A DNA stretch of 64,000 bases, taken from assembly GCF_004022425.1 (NCBI RefSeq), contig NZ_RBZY01000001.1, positions 31,788-95,787 on the forward strand, read 5' to 3'. The DNA is from Microbacterium enclense. GTDB lineage: Bacteria > Actinomycetota > Actinomycetes > Actinomycetales > Microbacteriaceae. The position numbers and the translations under genes are program-made. Shown piece after piece: positions 50,421 through 58,778 of this stretch. Each line of letters opens with the position of its first letter. Position 1 is the first letter of the stretch. Under the pieces are notes generated by a model. The model had not been told where the DNA came from. It ran no database searches and saw only the letters and a program-made list of their open reading frames with translations.

Positions 50421-52259
50421 CTACAACTGCTGCAGCCAGACGTCGTCGATCTGCTCCCACGTTCCGCCGCCCGCGCCGTACAGGCCCGCGTGGAGTCGGA
50501 CCGTGGTGTTCGGTCCGCTATCGAAGGAGACGACGTACCGGGTGTAGTCGACGGCCCGACCGTGTCGGAGTTCGCCGATGACGGCGTCCGTCGTCGTCTT
50601 GGCCCCCACCCACGCGTTGTTCACTCCCCCGGAGCTGCGCACCCACACCGTGAGCCGATAGGTGGTGTTCGGGGTGACAGCGACCGTCTGACGCAACGCG
50701 CCCCAGCCGGTCCCCGACGTTGCGATCCACCCGTTGTCGAGCCCGGAGTGCGATTTCCCGGCGTTGACGTCCAAGCCGTACGTGAGGCTGCCTTGACTCC
50801 ACCAGGGCGTCGTGCCGGCCGCGATGGCGGTCTGCGACTCGAAACCGCCATCGCTGACGAGGTTCGTTCCGAGCCCGGCGGGCGAGGACTGCAGTTCGTG
50901 TGCGCCGATGTCGGTTCCGAGACCGACGCCACGGGGATTGCCGGCCACATCCGTCGCCGAAGCGGTGGTCGTTCCGTTGTCCACCGCCGGGCTGGTCTGC
51001 ACCGGCCGATAGTCGCGCGCCGCGGCGTCCACGAAAGCGGGCGGCGCGATGATGTCGCCCGCGCCCAGGGCGTAGCTCATCCTCACGGACGGGGCGAACA
51101 GATTGTGGTCGTGCGGGAAGTTGAAGACGCTGAACCTGCCCGACGTCTGGAACACGTTGTTCTGGATGGTGGCCCAGCCTGCGCTCGGCGAGGGCCCGGA
51201 CTCGCGGTAGTAGTACCAGTCGAACAGCGTCGCCGAGTCGAGCGATCGGATCACGGTGTTGTTCTGGACGAGGTATCCGCTGGGCGTCGTCGTAGTGTTC
51301 CACGCGATGAACTGTTGATAATCGTCACTGACGTTCTCGGTCAGTGTCACGTTCGACGTGGTCGTCTCGGTGACCTCGAGGAAGCCCTGCGACCCGCGTG
51401 AATAGTTGTGGTGGATGGTGATGTCGTCCTTGGAGTAGAGGAATCCCTCGATCTCCACAGCCCCTCCGTCCGCGCCGTAGGGGCTGTTGGTCGACCGGCA
51501 GCCGAGAAAGTCGTTGTACGCGAGTTCCACGCCGCTGTTGTTGACCGAGACGCCGATGGCCCCGTACGAGGTCTGGATGCCGGAGTCCGGTCCGCGATAG
51601 GCGATGCGGAGGTTCTGGAATGTGTTGTGCAGCACCTTCGAGTCCGCGCCGTAGGTCTTCACCCCGACGCCGACATCGGTGAAGGTACTGTCCTGCACCA
51701 ACACTCCGGTGCCGTTCCCCGTGATCGCGACAGCGCCGCTGCGTTCGTACTTCGGACCCCGGATCCCCACGCCGTCGGCGTTGTCGAACACCGCCCCGTT
51801 GGTGAAGGACAGGTCATCGACGGCGACGTAGGGGGCGTCGACGAGCAGCATGTTCCAGCCACCCGGATTGGTCAGCAGGGGTTGCGGACCCGAACCGTAC
51901 GCCGTCACGGTGACGGGGCTGGCGCTCGTTCCCCCACCGGAGATCGTCGCCGAGCCGCTGAAGGTGTCTCCACGTTCGAACGCGACGACGTCCCCCGGCG
52001 CGAACGTGTGCGCGGTGACTCTGGCCAACGTCCGCCACGCGGACGTCGAGGAGGTTCCGACATTGCCGTCGTCGCCCGCGGTGGCGTCGACGTAGTACAC
52101 CGTGCCGCCCGCCCCGGCGGAGGGAGTGCCGGAGGTGGATGGCCGCGCACCCGTGGCGGGCGAGAGCGGATCGGCGTTCGCCGGTGACGCGACGATGATC
52201 GCGCTCGCCAGGAGGACAAGGGTGGCCGCGTACACGGCACCGGCTCGGATGGTCGTCAT
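50421..52259 (-). CDS. Secreted right-handed beta-helix protein with C-terminal carbohydrate-binding-like domain
   Basis: A 612-residue exported protein. A signal peptide (cut after about residue 29, SPANA) is followed by a Ser/Thr/Gly linker. A parallel beta-helix (about 50-440) has many short NTF/NNTVI-type repeats, as in pectate lyase and polysaccharide-lyase folds. The last 150 residues (NLVSDGGFESQ..., TPNTTYRLTVWVRS) resemble CBM4/9-type carbohydrate-binding modules. It is the last gene of the ribosyl-type operon and may attack an extracellular polymer carrying the imported sugar. GAAGGAG precedes ATG 52259. Confidence 0.8.
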   Translation of the reverse strand: MTTIRAGAVYAATLVLLASAIIVASPANADPLSPATGARPSTSGTPSAGAGGTVYYVDATAGDDGNVGTSSTSAWRTLARVTAHTFAPGDVVAFERGDTFSGSATISGGGTSASPVTVTAYGSGPQPLLTNPGGWNMLLVDAPYVAVDDLSFTNGAVFDNADGVGIRGPKYERSGAVAITGNGTGVLVQDSTFTDVGVGVKTYGADSKVLHNTFQNLRIAYRGPDSGIQTSYGAIGVSVNNSGVELAYNDFLGCRSTNSPYGADGGAVEIEGFLYSKDDITIHHNYSRGSQGFLEVTETTTSNVTLTENVSDDYQQFIAWNTTTTPSGYLVQNNTVIRSLDSATLFDWYYYRESGPSPSAGWATIQNNVFQTSGRFSVFNFPHDHNLFAPSVRMSYALGAGDIIAPPAFVDAAARDYRPVQTSPAVDNGTTTASATDVAGNPRGVGLGTDIGAHELQSSPAGLGTNLVSDGGFESQTAIAAGTTPWWSQGSLTYGLDVNAGKSHSGLDNGWIATSGTGWGALRQTVAVTPNTTYRLTVWVRSSGGVNNAWVGAKTTTDAVIGELRHGRAVDYTRYVVSFDSGPNTTVRLHAGLYGAGGGTWEQIDDVWLQQL

Positions 52260-52295
52260 TGCTGCTCCTTCGCAGAGAGGGATGCCGGCGGGTCT

Positions 52296-53171
52296 TCAGC
52301 GCTCGGATCGCGCCAGCTGAACGATCCGAGAAGCGGTGGCGACGGCGTGGGCGGTGGCATGCACCAGCGACTCGCCCCGCGCGAGTCGCCCGGCGAGCGC
52401 ACCCGCGAACGCGTCCCCCGCGCCCGTGGTGTCGACAGCGGCGACGTTCGGAGCGGGAAGGAGCTCGACCGAGGCCCGCGCGGCGACGTAGGCCCCCCGG
52501 CCGCCGTCGGTGACGACGACCGAACGACAGACCAGGGAGAGTTCCTCCGCGAGCTCTCGAGCGCTCGCGCCGAGACGGGCGGTGAGGAGCTCCGCCTCGT
52601 GCCGATTGACCAGCAGCGGATCGGCGAGAGCGATCAGTCGGTGGTCGAAGTCGATCAGCGGGCTCGGGTTGAAGAGGAACCGTGCGCCGCGGACGGCGCA
52701 CCAATCGGCGGCGGACGACACGGCCTCTAGCGGAACCTCCAGCTGACTGAGGACGACGACCGGCCGGAGTCGGTCCAGCGACGCGGAGACGTGATCGCCG
52801 GTCAGGCCTGCGTTGGCCAGCGGGACCACGATGATGCTGTTCTCCCCGTCCGGGGTGAGGGTGATGAACGCACGCCCCGTCGGACGCGATGAATCGCTCA
52901 CGGCGTCGATGATGACCCCGGCCCGATCGAGCGCTCCGCGCGCGGCGCGCCCGGCGGCGTCCGATCCCACAGCGGCCACGAGCGCTGTCCGCACCTCCCG
53001 TGCTGCCGCCATAGCCTGATTCGCCCCCTTTCCCCCGACGACCTCGAAGATCTCGCGTCCCGGGACGGTCTCGCCGGCCTTCGCACGTCGGTCGGCCGTG
53101 ACCACGACGTCGAGGTTCACCGACCCGACGACCGTGACGCCGCCGTCGGATCCGGCGGAGATCGACGTCAC
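52296..53171 (-). CDS. rbsK: Ribokinase (PfkB family)
   Basis: A 291-residue PfkB-family kinase. VVGSVNLDVVV and VVGGKGANQAMAAAR are the N-terminal sugar-binding motifs of ribokinase; DTTGAGDAFAGALA holds the catalytic Asp and anion hole. It would convert ribose to ribose 5-phosphate. GTG 53171 overlaps the permease stop (GTGA). Lying in an operon with nucleoside hydrolase and an ADP-ribosylglycohydrolase homologue, it is the logical last catabolic step. Confidence 0.88.
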   Translation of the reverse strand: MTSISAGSDGGVTVVGSVNLDVVVTADRRAKAGETVPGREIFEVVGGKGANQAMAAAREVRTALVAAVGSDAAGRAARGALDRAGVIIDAVSDSSRPTGRAFITLTPDGENSIIVVPLANAGLTGDHVSASLDRLRPVVVLSQLEVPLEAVSSAADWCAVRGARFLFNPSPLIDFDHRLIALADPLLVNRHEAELLTARLGASARELAEELSLVCRSVVVTDGGRGAYVAARASVELLPAPNVAAVDTTGAGDAFAGALAGRLARGESLVHATAHAVATASRIVQLARSER

Positions 53172-54010
53172 TCCTTGCTCCCGGTGCTCGCGACCGACGT
53201 GACGAAGTAGCGCTGCAGACCGAGGAGGATCACGGCGGGGATGACGGCGAGAATGGCCGTTTCGGCGAAGACCCGACCGTAGTCGGTGGAGAAGGCTCCG
53301 AACGACTTGGCGATCGCCACCGGAGCGAGGTCCATCGCCTGCGTCGAGGTGATCAGGATCGGCCAGAGGTAGGCCTGCCACTGGAACAGGAACAGGATGA
53401 GTCCGGCACCGATGAGCGCTGGCCGGGTGAGTGGCAGGTAGAGGGACCAATAGATCCGGAACCAGCCGGCCCCGTCGAGGTGCGCTGCTTCCGAGAGCGA
53501 ACGGGGGATGCCGAGGAAGAACTGCCGCAATGTGAAGACGGCCAGACCGTTTCCGAGTCCCGGCAGAATGAGCGCTACGAGGGTGTTGGCGAGACCCCAA
53601 TCCGAGATCGTGCGCGACAGAGGAATCGCGATGGCCTCGAACGGGATCAGGAAGCTCAGCACGACAACCGTGAAGACGGCGCCACGACCGCGGAACGGGA
53701 TCACCGCGAGGGCGAATGCCGCCGCGGAACTGATCAGGAGTCCCACGCCCACCGTGGCGGCGGCGACGACGAGGCTGTTGCTGAGGGCGGTGAGGAATCC
53801 GCTGTCGAGCGCGGACCGAAGATTGTCGAGCGTCCACTCCTGGGGCCACAGCACATGCCAGCTCAGGGGGGAGCTCGACGCGAAGGTCTCGGTGGCGGAC
53901 CGGAAGGTGCTGGCGAGGAGCCAGAGGACGGGGACCAGGAAAGCGAGCGAGATCACCACGGCGAGCGCGGTCAGAAGTGCCCGCGACAGCAGGCGGGGAC
54001 GGGCGTTCAT
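53168..54010 (-). CDS. ABC transporter permease (MalG type)
   Basis: A 280-residue membrane permease with six helices. The EAA loop reads LSEAAHLDGAGWFRIYW. It is coupled to the MalF-type subunit upstream (ATGA) and to ribokinase downstream (GTGA). No ATPase gene is present in the operon; a shared MsiK-like ATPase is likely. Confidence 0.92.
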   Translation of the reverse strand: MNARPRLLSRALLTALAVVISLAFLVPVLWLLASTFRSATETFASSSPLSWHVLWPQEWTLDNLRSALDSGFLTALSNSLVVAAATVGVGLLISSAAAFALAVIPFRGRGAVFTVVVLSFLIPFEAIAIPLSRTISDWGLANTLVALILPGLGNGLAVFTLRQFFLGIPRSLSEAAHLDGAGWFRIYWSLYLPLTRPALIGAGLILFLFQWQAYLWPILITSTQAMDLAPVAIAKSFGAFSTDYGRVFAETAILAVIPAVILLGLQRYFVTSVASTGSKE

Positions 54011-54969
54011 TCTTCGTTCGCTCCACTTCCCAGCAGGCGGAACTGTATCGCCACGATGACGATCATCAGGGCGAGGAGAACGACCAGCTGAGCCGACGCC
54101 TGGTAGGGATCGCTGAGTTCGAAGCTGCGGTGGAAGATGTCGTACATCAGGAAGTTGCTGCGGCCTTCCGGCCCGCCACCGGTGAGAATCTGCACCGGCG
54201 CGAACAGGACGAAGTTGGAGACGGTGTCGGCGACCAGCACGAACAGAAGCGGACGCCTGAGCATGGGCAGAGTGACCGAGAAGAAGGTGCGGAGGGGACC
54301 TGCTCCGTCGAGGCGGGCCGCCTCGTAGTACACCGGGGGAATGTCGTTGAGGCCCGCGATCAGGAACATCATCCAGTACCCGATGCCGATCCAACTGGCG
54401 AGCACGATGATCGACGTCATGACCTGGTCCGGGCTGGTGAACCACGGCTGCGCGGGCACCCCGAACACCTGCAGGAGGCCGTTGACCGGGCCGTCCGGGC
54501 GCAGGGCGATGCCCCAGACGATCGTGCTGCCGGCCAGCGGAACAGCCGCGGGCAGGAAGATGAGCGTACGCCACAGGCCGCGCCCCGGGAGGTTCTGGGA
54601 GAGAAGGACCGCGAGCAGGAGCGCGAGCAGGATCTGCAACGGATTGACGATCACGTTGAACACCAGTGTCTGGGTGACGCTGTTCCAGAATGCCGGGCTG
54701 GAGAACATCTCACCGAACAGGTCGAGCCCGACGAACTCCGGCTCGGCGAGACTGCCGGGAAGACCGCTGCGCGTGGCGTTCACAACCGCGACGACCGTGG
54801 GCCAGATCCGCAGCACCAGGATGAGAAGGACGGTCGGGAGGAGGAAGCACGCGGCGGCGATGAGGTCGCGTCGCGTGACGCTCCGACGCCTGCGTCTCAC
54901 ATCGACGGGCGGCAGCCCGGGGTCGTCGACGCGATCGGCGCGATCGAGTTCGTGTGTTGCCGAAGTCAT
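54007..54969 (-). CDS. ABC transporter permease (MalF type)
   Basis: A 320-residue permease with six predicted helices after a 45-residue charged cytoplasmic start. The EAA loop is YYEAARLDGAGPLRTFFSV. ATG 54969 follows GGAAGAGAG. It comes after the binding-protein gene and a hairpin. Confidence 0.92.
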   Translation of the reverse strand: MTSATHELDRADRVDDPGLPPVDVRRRRRSVTRRDLIAAACFLLPTVLLILVLRIWPTVVAVVNATRSGLPGSLAEPEFVGLDLFGEMFSSPAFWNSVTQTLVFNVIVNPLQILLALLLAVLLSQNLPGRGLWRTLIFLPAAVPLAGSTIVWGIALRPDGPVNGLLQVFGVPAQPWFTSPDQVMTSIIVLASWIGIGYWMMFLIAGLNDIPPVYYEAARLDGAGPLRTFFSVTLPMLRRPLLFVLVADTVSNFVLFAPVQILTGGGPEGRSNFLMYDIFHRSFELSDPYQASAQLVVLLALMIVIVAIQFRLLGSGANEE

Positions 54970-54986
54970 CGTCTCTCTTCCTGATC

Positions 54987-55018
54987 GCCGGTACCGGGGC
55001 ACGCACCCCGGTACCGGC
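54987..55018. terminator. Hairpin between binding-protein and permease genes
   Basis: Perfect 13-base arms (54987-54999, 55006-55018; GCCGGTACCGGGG) with a 6-base loop, nine bases after the binding-protein stop. It occupies the same place as the hairpin at 44737-44770 and likely keeps binding-protein mRNA abundant relative to downstream genes. Confidence 0.7.
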
Positions 55019-55026
55019 GGCTGGTC

Positions 55027-56373
55027 TCACTGGCGGTACTTCGACCAGGCGTCGTCGAGTTGGGTCGACGCCGAGTCGAGGGCCGACGTGACATCCGTGC
55101 CGTTGATGATGTCGCTGAAGGTCTTCGTCATGATGTCCTCGAACTCCACGTAGCCCACGGTCTGCAGGCGGATCGTGGCGGTGGTGGCCAACTCGCTCTT
55201 CATCAGGTCGACCACCCCGGTGAACCGCGGGTCCGTGAACACCTCCGAGTCGTAGAACTTCGCCGAGCCCTCGAGGTTCGACGGGGGGACCGCCAACGCC
55301 GAGAGGTACTGCGCGTAGCCGCCGTCGTCGATGCCCATGAACTTCAGGAAGATCGCGCTCGCGTTGGCCTTCTCCACGGTCGCCTGGGGATTCATCCCGA
55401 GGGACCAGCCACCCGTGGGCGTCGCCGCCTCACCACCGGCGAAGGCCGGGAAGGGGGCGATGCCGAAGTCGAGACCCTGCTCGCCGACGAACTGGGTCCC
55501 CCACCAGGGACCGCCGACGTAGTAGGCGACCTTGCCCGCCGCGAAGAGACTGGGCGTGTCCGCCACCGCGACGCCACGGGGCGAGAGTCCGTCGGCGAAG
55601 AGGGACCCGTACCACCCGAAGGCCTTCTCCCACCCCTCGTTCGTCACGTCCGGCGTGAGGTTGCCGTCTCCGGTTCCGCCGGGACCTCCGCCCGCACTCT
55701 CGGCGAGCGGCTGCAGCTGGTAGTACCGGTCGATCTGGTCGAACACCAGTCCGTACTGCGCACCCGCGGCCTGAGCTTTCTCGGCATCCTCGGTCAGCTG
55801 TTCCCACGTCTCTCGAGCGTCCGGAGCCGCGCCGGGTGCGGCGATCCCGGCCGCCGCGAGGAGGGTCTTGTTGTAGTACATGATGTTCGTCGACGTCTGA
55901 TACGGCATCGCGACGAGCTTCCCGTCCACGGTGGATGCCTGCAGGCTCGACGGATCCACCGCAGAAGCCAGATCGGGAAACGTGCCGCTCATGTCGGTCA
56001 GCCACCCGCGCGCCGCGTACGCGGCGGTCCGCGGCATGTCGACGTCGAAGACGTCGATGGCATCCTGCGACGAGGTCAGTCGCGCCGCCAGGACACTGTT
56101 GAAGTCATCGAAGGGCACCGCCTCATAGCTGACGGTGATGTTCGGGTGCGCCGCGTGGAAGGCGTCCAGCACGGGTTGGATCTGCTTCGCGTCGTACGCG
56201 GCGCCCGCGTAGGTGAGGGTGATGGGCTCGGTCGGCTCCGTCAGGCTGGACGGTGCGACGCCGTCGATGGTTCCCGACCCTCCCGAGCCGGCGCACCCGG
56301 CGAGAGCGGTGAGGGCGAGCGCTGTTCCTGTGCCGGCGGCAAGCCAGCGGGTCACGCCATTGTGAGATCGCAT
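55027..56373 (-). CDS. Sugar/nucleoside-type binding lipoprotein of ABC importer
   Basis: A 448-residue extracellular binding protein of family 1. A lipoprotein signal carries Cys27 (LAGC). LTYAGAAYDAKQIQPVLDAFHAAHP in part and MYYNKTLLAAAG are typical. The fold is that of oligosaccharide- or glycerophosphodiester-binding proteins. Operon partners suggest a ribose-containing ligand instead of a plain oligosaccharide. AAGGAG precedes ATG 56373. Confidence 0.9.
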   Translation of the reverse strand: MRSHNGVTRWLAAGTGTALALTALAGCAGSGGSGTIDGVAPSSLTEPTEPITLTYAGAAYDAKQIQPVLDAFHAAHPNITVSYEAVPFDDFNSVLAARLTSSQDAIDVFDVDMPRTAAYAARGWLTDMSGTFPDLASAVDPSSLQASTVDGKLVAMPYQTSTNIMYYNKTLLAAAGIAAPGAAPDARETWEQLTEDAEKAQAAGAQYGLVFDQIDRYYQLQPLAESAGGGPGGTGDGNLTPDVTNEGWEKAFGWYGSLFADGLSPRGVAVADTPSLFAAGKVAYYVGGPWWGTQFVGEQGLDFGIAPFPAFAGGEAATPTGGWSLGMNPQATVEKANASAIFLKFMGIDDGGYAQYLSALAVPPSNLEGSAKFYDSEVFTDPRFTGVVDLMKSELATTATIRLQTVGYVEFEDIMTKTFSDIINGTDVTSALDSASTQLDDAWSKYRQ

Positions 56374-56400
56374 TTCGGGTTACTCCTTCTGCTGTGGTGG

Positions 56401-57408
56401 TCAGACGTGCGGGTCGGGCGTCGGGGAAAGGTCGATACGAGAGAAGAAGAGTCGACGGAACGCGTCGACATCGGTGTTCGTGGCAACCGTCGCGTTCGGG
56501 GTTCCGGGCACGGTGAGCGAGAGCCCCCGGTCGGCCACCACGAGGCCACGGGCCAGATCGCTGACCACCTCGACTTCCACGTGCGCGGCCTCCCATTCGC
56601 AGATGCCGGGGTCGAGGTGGGCCGCAATGACCAAGGGGTCGTGGAGGAAGCATCCGTCGGCGTGTTCCGGACGTCTCGGAAACGCGCGGGCGAGGTAATC
56701 GATCCACGCGTGCGTGCACTCCCCCGCCCAGAGGGAGAACGGGTCCGCCGACGCGAGCATGCGGTCCGCGTCCGCCCGCGTCAGCAGCACCCGGGAAGTC
56801 TGGTCGAGCCCGACCATGGTGAGGCGGCCGCCGCTGCGAACGACCTCGTCCAGCGCTTCGGGGTCGACGTACGTGTTGAAGTCCCCGACGACCGAGATGT
56901 TCTGCGCGTAGCCCGTCGCGCTCCCCGCCATCAGCACGAACTCACGCACGTTCGCCGCGAAGGTGGGAGAACGCTGGATCGCGAGCGCGAGGTTCGTCAT
57001 CGGACCGATGGCCAGGACGGTGATCTCGCCGGGGAAACGCTCGACCTGTTCGATCATCCAGTCCGCCGCGTGAACCGAGGAGCTCGGGGCCCGCATCTCC
57101 TGGTCCTCGGGTCGGCCGCGGTGGCCGGGTACGGCCTCGAAAAGAGCGCGCACGGGTTCCATGTCGCGCGACAAGGGCGCCTCGGCGCCCGCGAGGACGG
57201 GGAGGTCGGGAACGCCGAGTCGGTCGGCGAGGTTCCGGGCGACGTGCACACCGGTCTCGAGAGTGACGTTGCCGTTGACGATGGTGAGGCCCAGCACCTC
57301 CACCCGGGGATCGCGCACGGCGAGGGCGATCGCGAGCCCGTCGTCGATGTCACTGCCGGGCTCGCCGAGGCCCGGGTCGGTGTCGATGATGACTTTGCGG
57401 GGGGCCAT
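56401..57408 (-). CDS. Nucleoside hydrolase (IunH family)
   Basis: A 335-residue calcium-dependent N-ribohydrolase. The metal-binding start IIDTDPGLGEPGSDIDDG (Asp9, Asp11, Asp22, Asp23) includes a small insertion seen in a subgroup of the family. VLMAGSATGYAQNISVVGDFN and HDPLVIAAHLDP complete the active site. It splits ribosides to ribose and base or aglycone. ATG 57408 shares one base with the upstream stop (TGATG), so it is coupled to the glycohydrolase. Confidence 0.88.
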   Translation of the reverse strand: MAPRKVIIDTDPGLGEPGSDIDDGLAIALAVRDPRVEVLGLTIVNGNVTLETGVHVARNLADRLGVPDLPVLAGAEAPLSRDMEPVRALFEAVPGHRGRPEDQEMRAPSSSVHAADWMIEQVERFPGEITVLAIGPMTNLALAIQRSPTFAANVREFVLMAGSATGYAQNISVVGDFNTYVDPEALDEVVRSGGRLTMVGLDQTSRVLLTRADADRMLASADPFSLWAGECTHAWIDYLARAFPRRPEHADGCFLHDPLVIAAHLDPGICEWEAAHVEVEVVSDLARGLVVADRGLSLTVPGTPNATVATNTDVDAFRRLFFSRIDLSPTPDPHV

Positions 57409-58730
57409 CACAGCACCGCCTCCGACTCCGCCGCGACGGCGATGCGAGCAACGGCCACGGTGCGCGCCGCGAGTTCGTCGATGGTGACGCGGTCGAAGTC
57501 GCGGATGCTGCTGCGCACGCGATGGTGCGTCGACCCCACGAGTTCCGCCGGGATGGCGTCGTCGCCGTGGAGCGCGCCGAAGACGCTCCCCGTCGTCGCG
57601 GCGGAAGAATCCGTGTCGCGACCGGCGGCGATGGTCAGAGCGACGGACTCGGTGAATCCGCTCCCCCAGAGGAGCCCGGCGGCGATCGCGGCAGCGTTGT
57701 GGATGGTGTGCACCCAGTTGTAGTGCCCGAGTTCGCGGTCGATCCAGTCGAGCCCGTCGACGGCGCTCGCCCCGCTGCGGTGGACATCGAGGATGCCGTC
57801 GAGCGCGGCGGCGAGGCGAGAACGGTCCGGCACGAATCGACGGGCGACGACGAGCGCTTCCTCGGCACTTTCGGTGGAGAACGCTCCGGCCACGAGTGCC
57901 GCCGCCCACGTCTCGCCGTAGATGCCGTTCTGCACATGGGTGAGTCGGGCGTCGACGAGTGCCATCGCGGCGGCGGCGGCTGGATCGCCGGGGTGGACGT
58001 AGCCGAAGATGTCGGCGCGGATGAGCGCCCCGATCCATTCCCGGTAGGGATTGTCGCGGGTTGCCGTGTCTGGAGCGTGGACACCGTGGACGAGATTCCG
58101 GTACGCCGCTCGCTCGGCGGTAAACGTCTGCGTGAACGGGATGCGGTCCAGCCACTCGTTGGCGATGTCCTCCGTGGTGAGCCGTCCGCCGTAGCGCTCC
58201 ACGAGGTGCAGGCCGAGGATGGTCCAGTCGAGGTCGTCGTCTCTGGGCACGTCCGTGAATCGACCCGCGGCAGAGTACGGGGCGGATTCATGCAGGTGGG
58301 AGACCCCCTCGGGCAGCGGCTCGAGGAGTTCGACGTATCCGATTTGCGGCCACTGGCCAGCGGCGCGCAGGTAGGTCTCCACTTCGGTCCTCGACAGTCC
58401 CTCGATGGGCTTGCCGAGCGTGTTCCCGACGGCGCGACCGAGCCAGGCGCCCCTCACCCGTCGCGGGAAGTCGTCGCGATCGACCGGCCGGGGCTCGACG
58501 CCGGCGCCGAGGAGCTGCAGCGTCGTCGGGTCGCTGGGTTCGTCGTAGGGCCAGTCCGGTCGCAGTGGCGCGGCCGCGAGTTGCTCCCGGACACGGGCGA
58601 GGGCGTGAAGGTCGGACGCCGCCGCGGCGAGGCGCGCACGCGTCTGCAGATCACCGACGAGGTACCCGGAGTGGGCGAGCTGCTCCGCCTCGTCGGGGAC
58701 GAGGTCGCGGGGGTCGAGGGCAGAGTGCAC
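57408..58730 (-). CDS. ADP-ribosylglycohydrolase (DraG)-family protein
   Basis: A 440-residue protein. An N-terminal extension of about 90 residues precedes the DraG core (RGAWLGRAVGNTLGKPIEG). The two metal-binding clusters are DDDLDWT near residue 165 and GRDTDSSAATTGS near residue 370, matching the two-magnesium site of the family. The family removes ADP-ribose or hydrolyses other ribosides. Next to nucleoside hydrolase and ribokinase, a catabolic ribosidase role is more likely than protein de-ADP-ribosylation. GTG 58730 follows GAAGGAAG. Confidence 0.85.
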   Translation of the reverse strand: MHSALDPRDLVPDEAEQLAHSGYLVGDLQTRARLAAAASDLHALARVREQLAAAPLRPDWPYDEPSDPTTLQLLGAGVEPRPVDRDDFPRRVRGAWLGRAVGNTLGKPIEGLSRTEVETYLRAAGQWPQIGYVELLEPLPEGVSHLHESAPYSAAGRFTDVPRDDDLDWTILGLHLVERYGGRLTTEDIANEWLDRIPFTQTFTAERAAYRNLVHGVHAPDTATRDNPYREWIGALIRADIFGYVHPGDPAAAAAMALVDARLTHVQNGIYGETWAAALVAGAFSTESAEEALVVARRFVPDRSRLAAALDGILDVHRSGASAVDGLDWIDRELGHYNWVHTIHNAAAIAAGLLWGSGFTESVALTIAAGRDTDSSAATTGSVFGALHGDDAIPAELVGSTHHRVRSSIRDFDRVTIDELAARTVAVARIAVAAESEAVL

Positions 58731-58778
58731 GACTGCTTCCTTCTGTGTCGAGGGACGTTCTGTGGGCGCCGGGACGGA

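Noticed and set aside
55060-57723. An 887-codon open frame opposite the binding-protein and nucleoside hydrolase genes
   Set aside because: It has no recognisable domain, is rich in Arg/Gly/Val as expected for antisense frames, and lies opposite well-supported genes.
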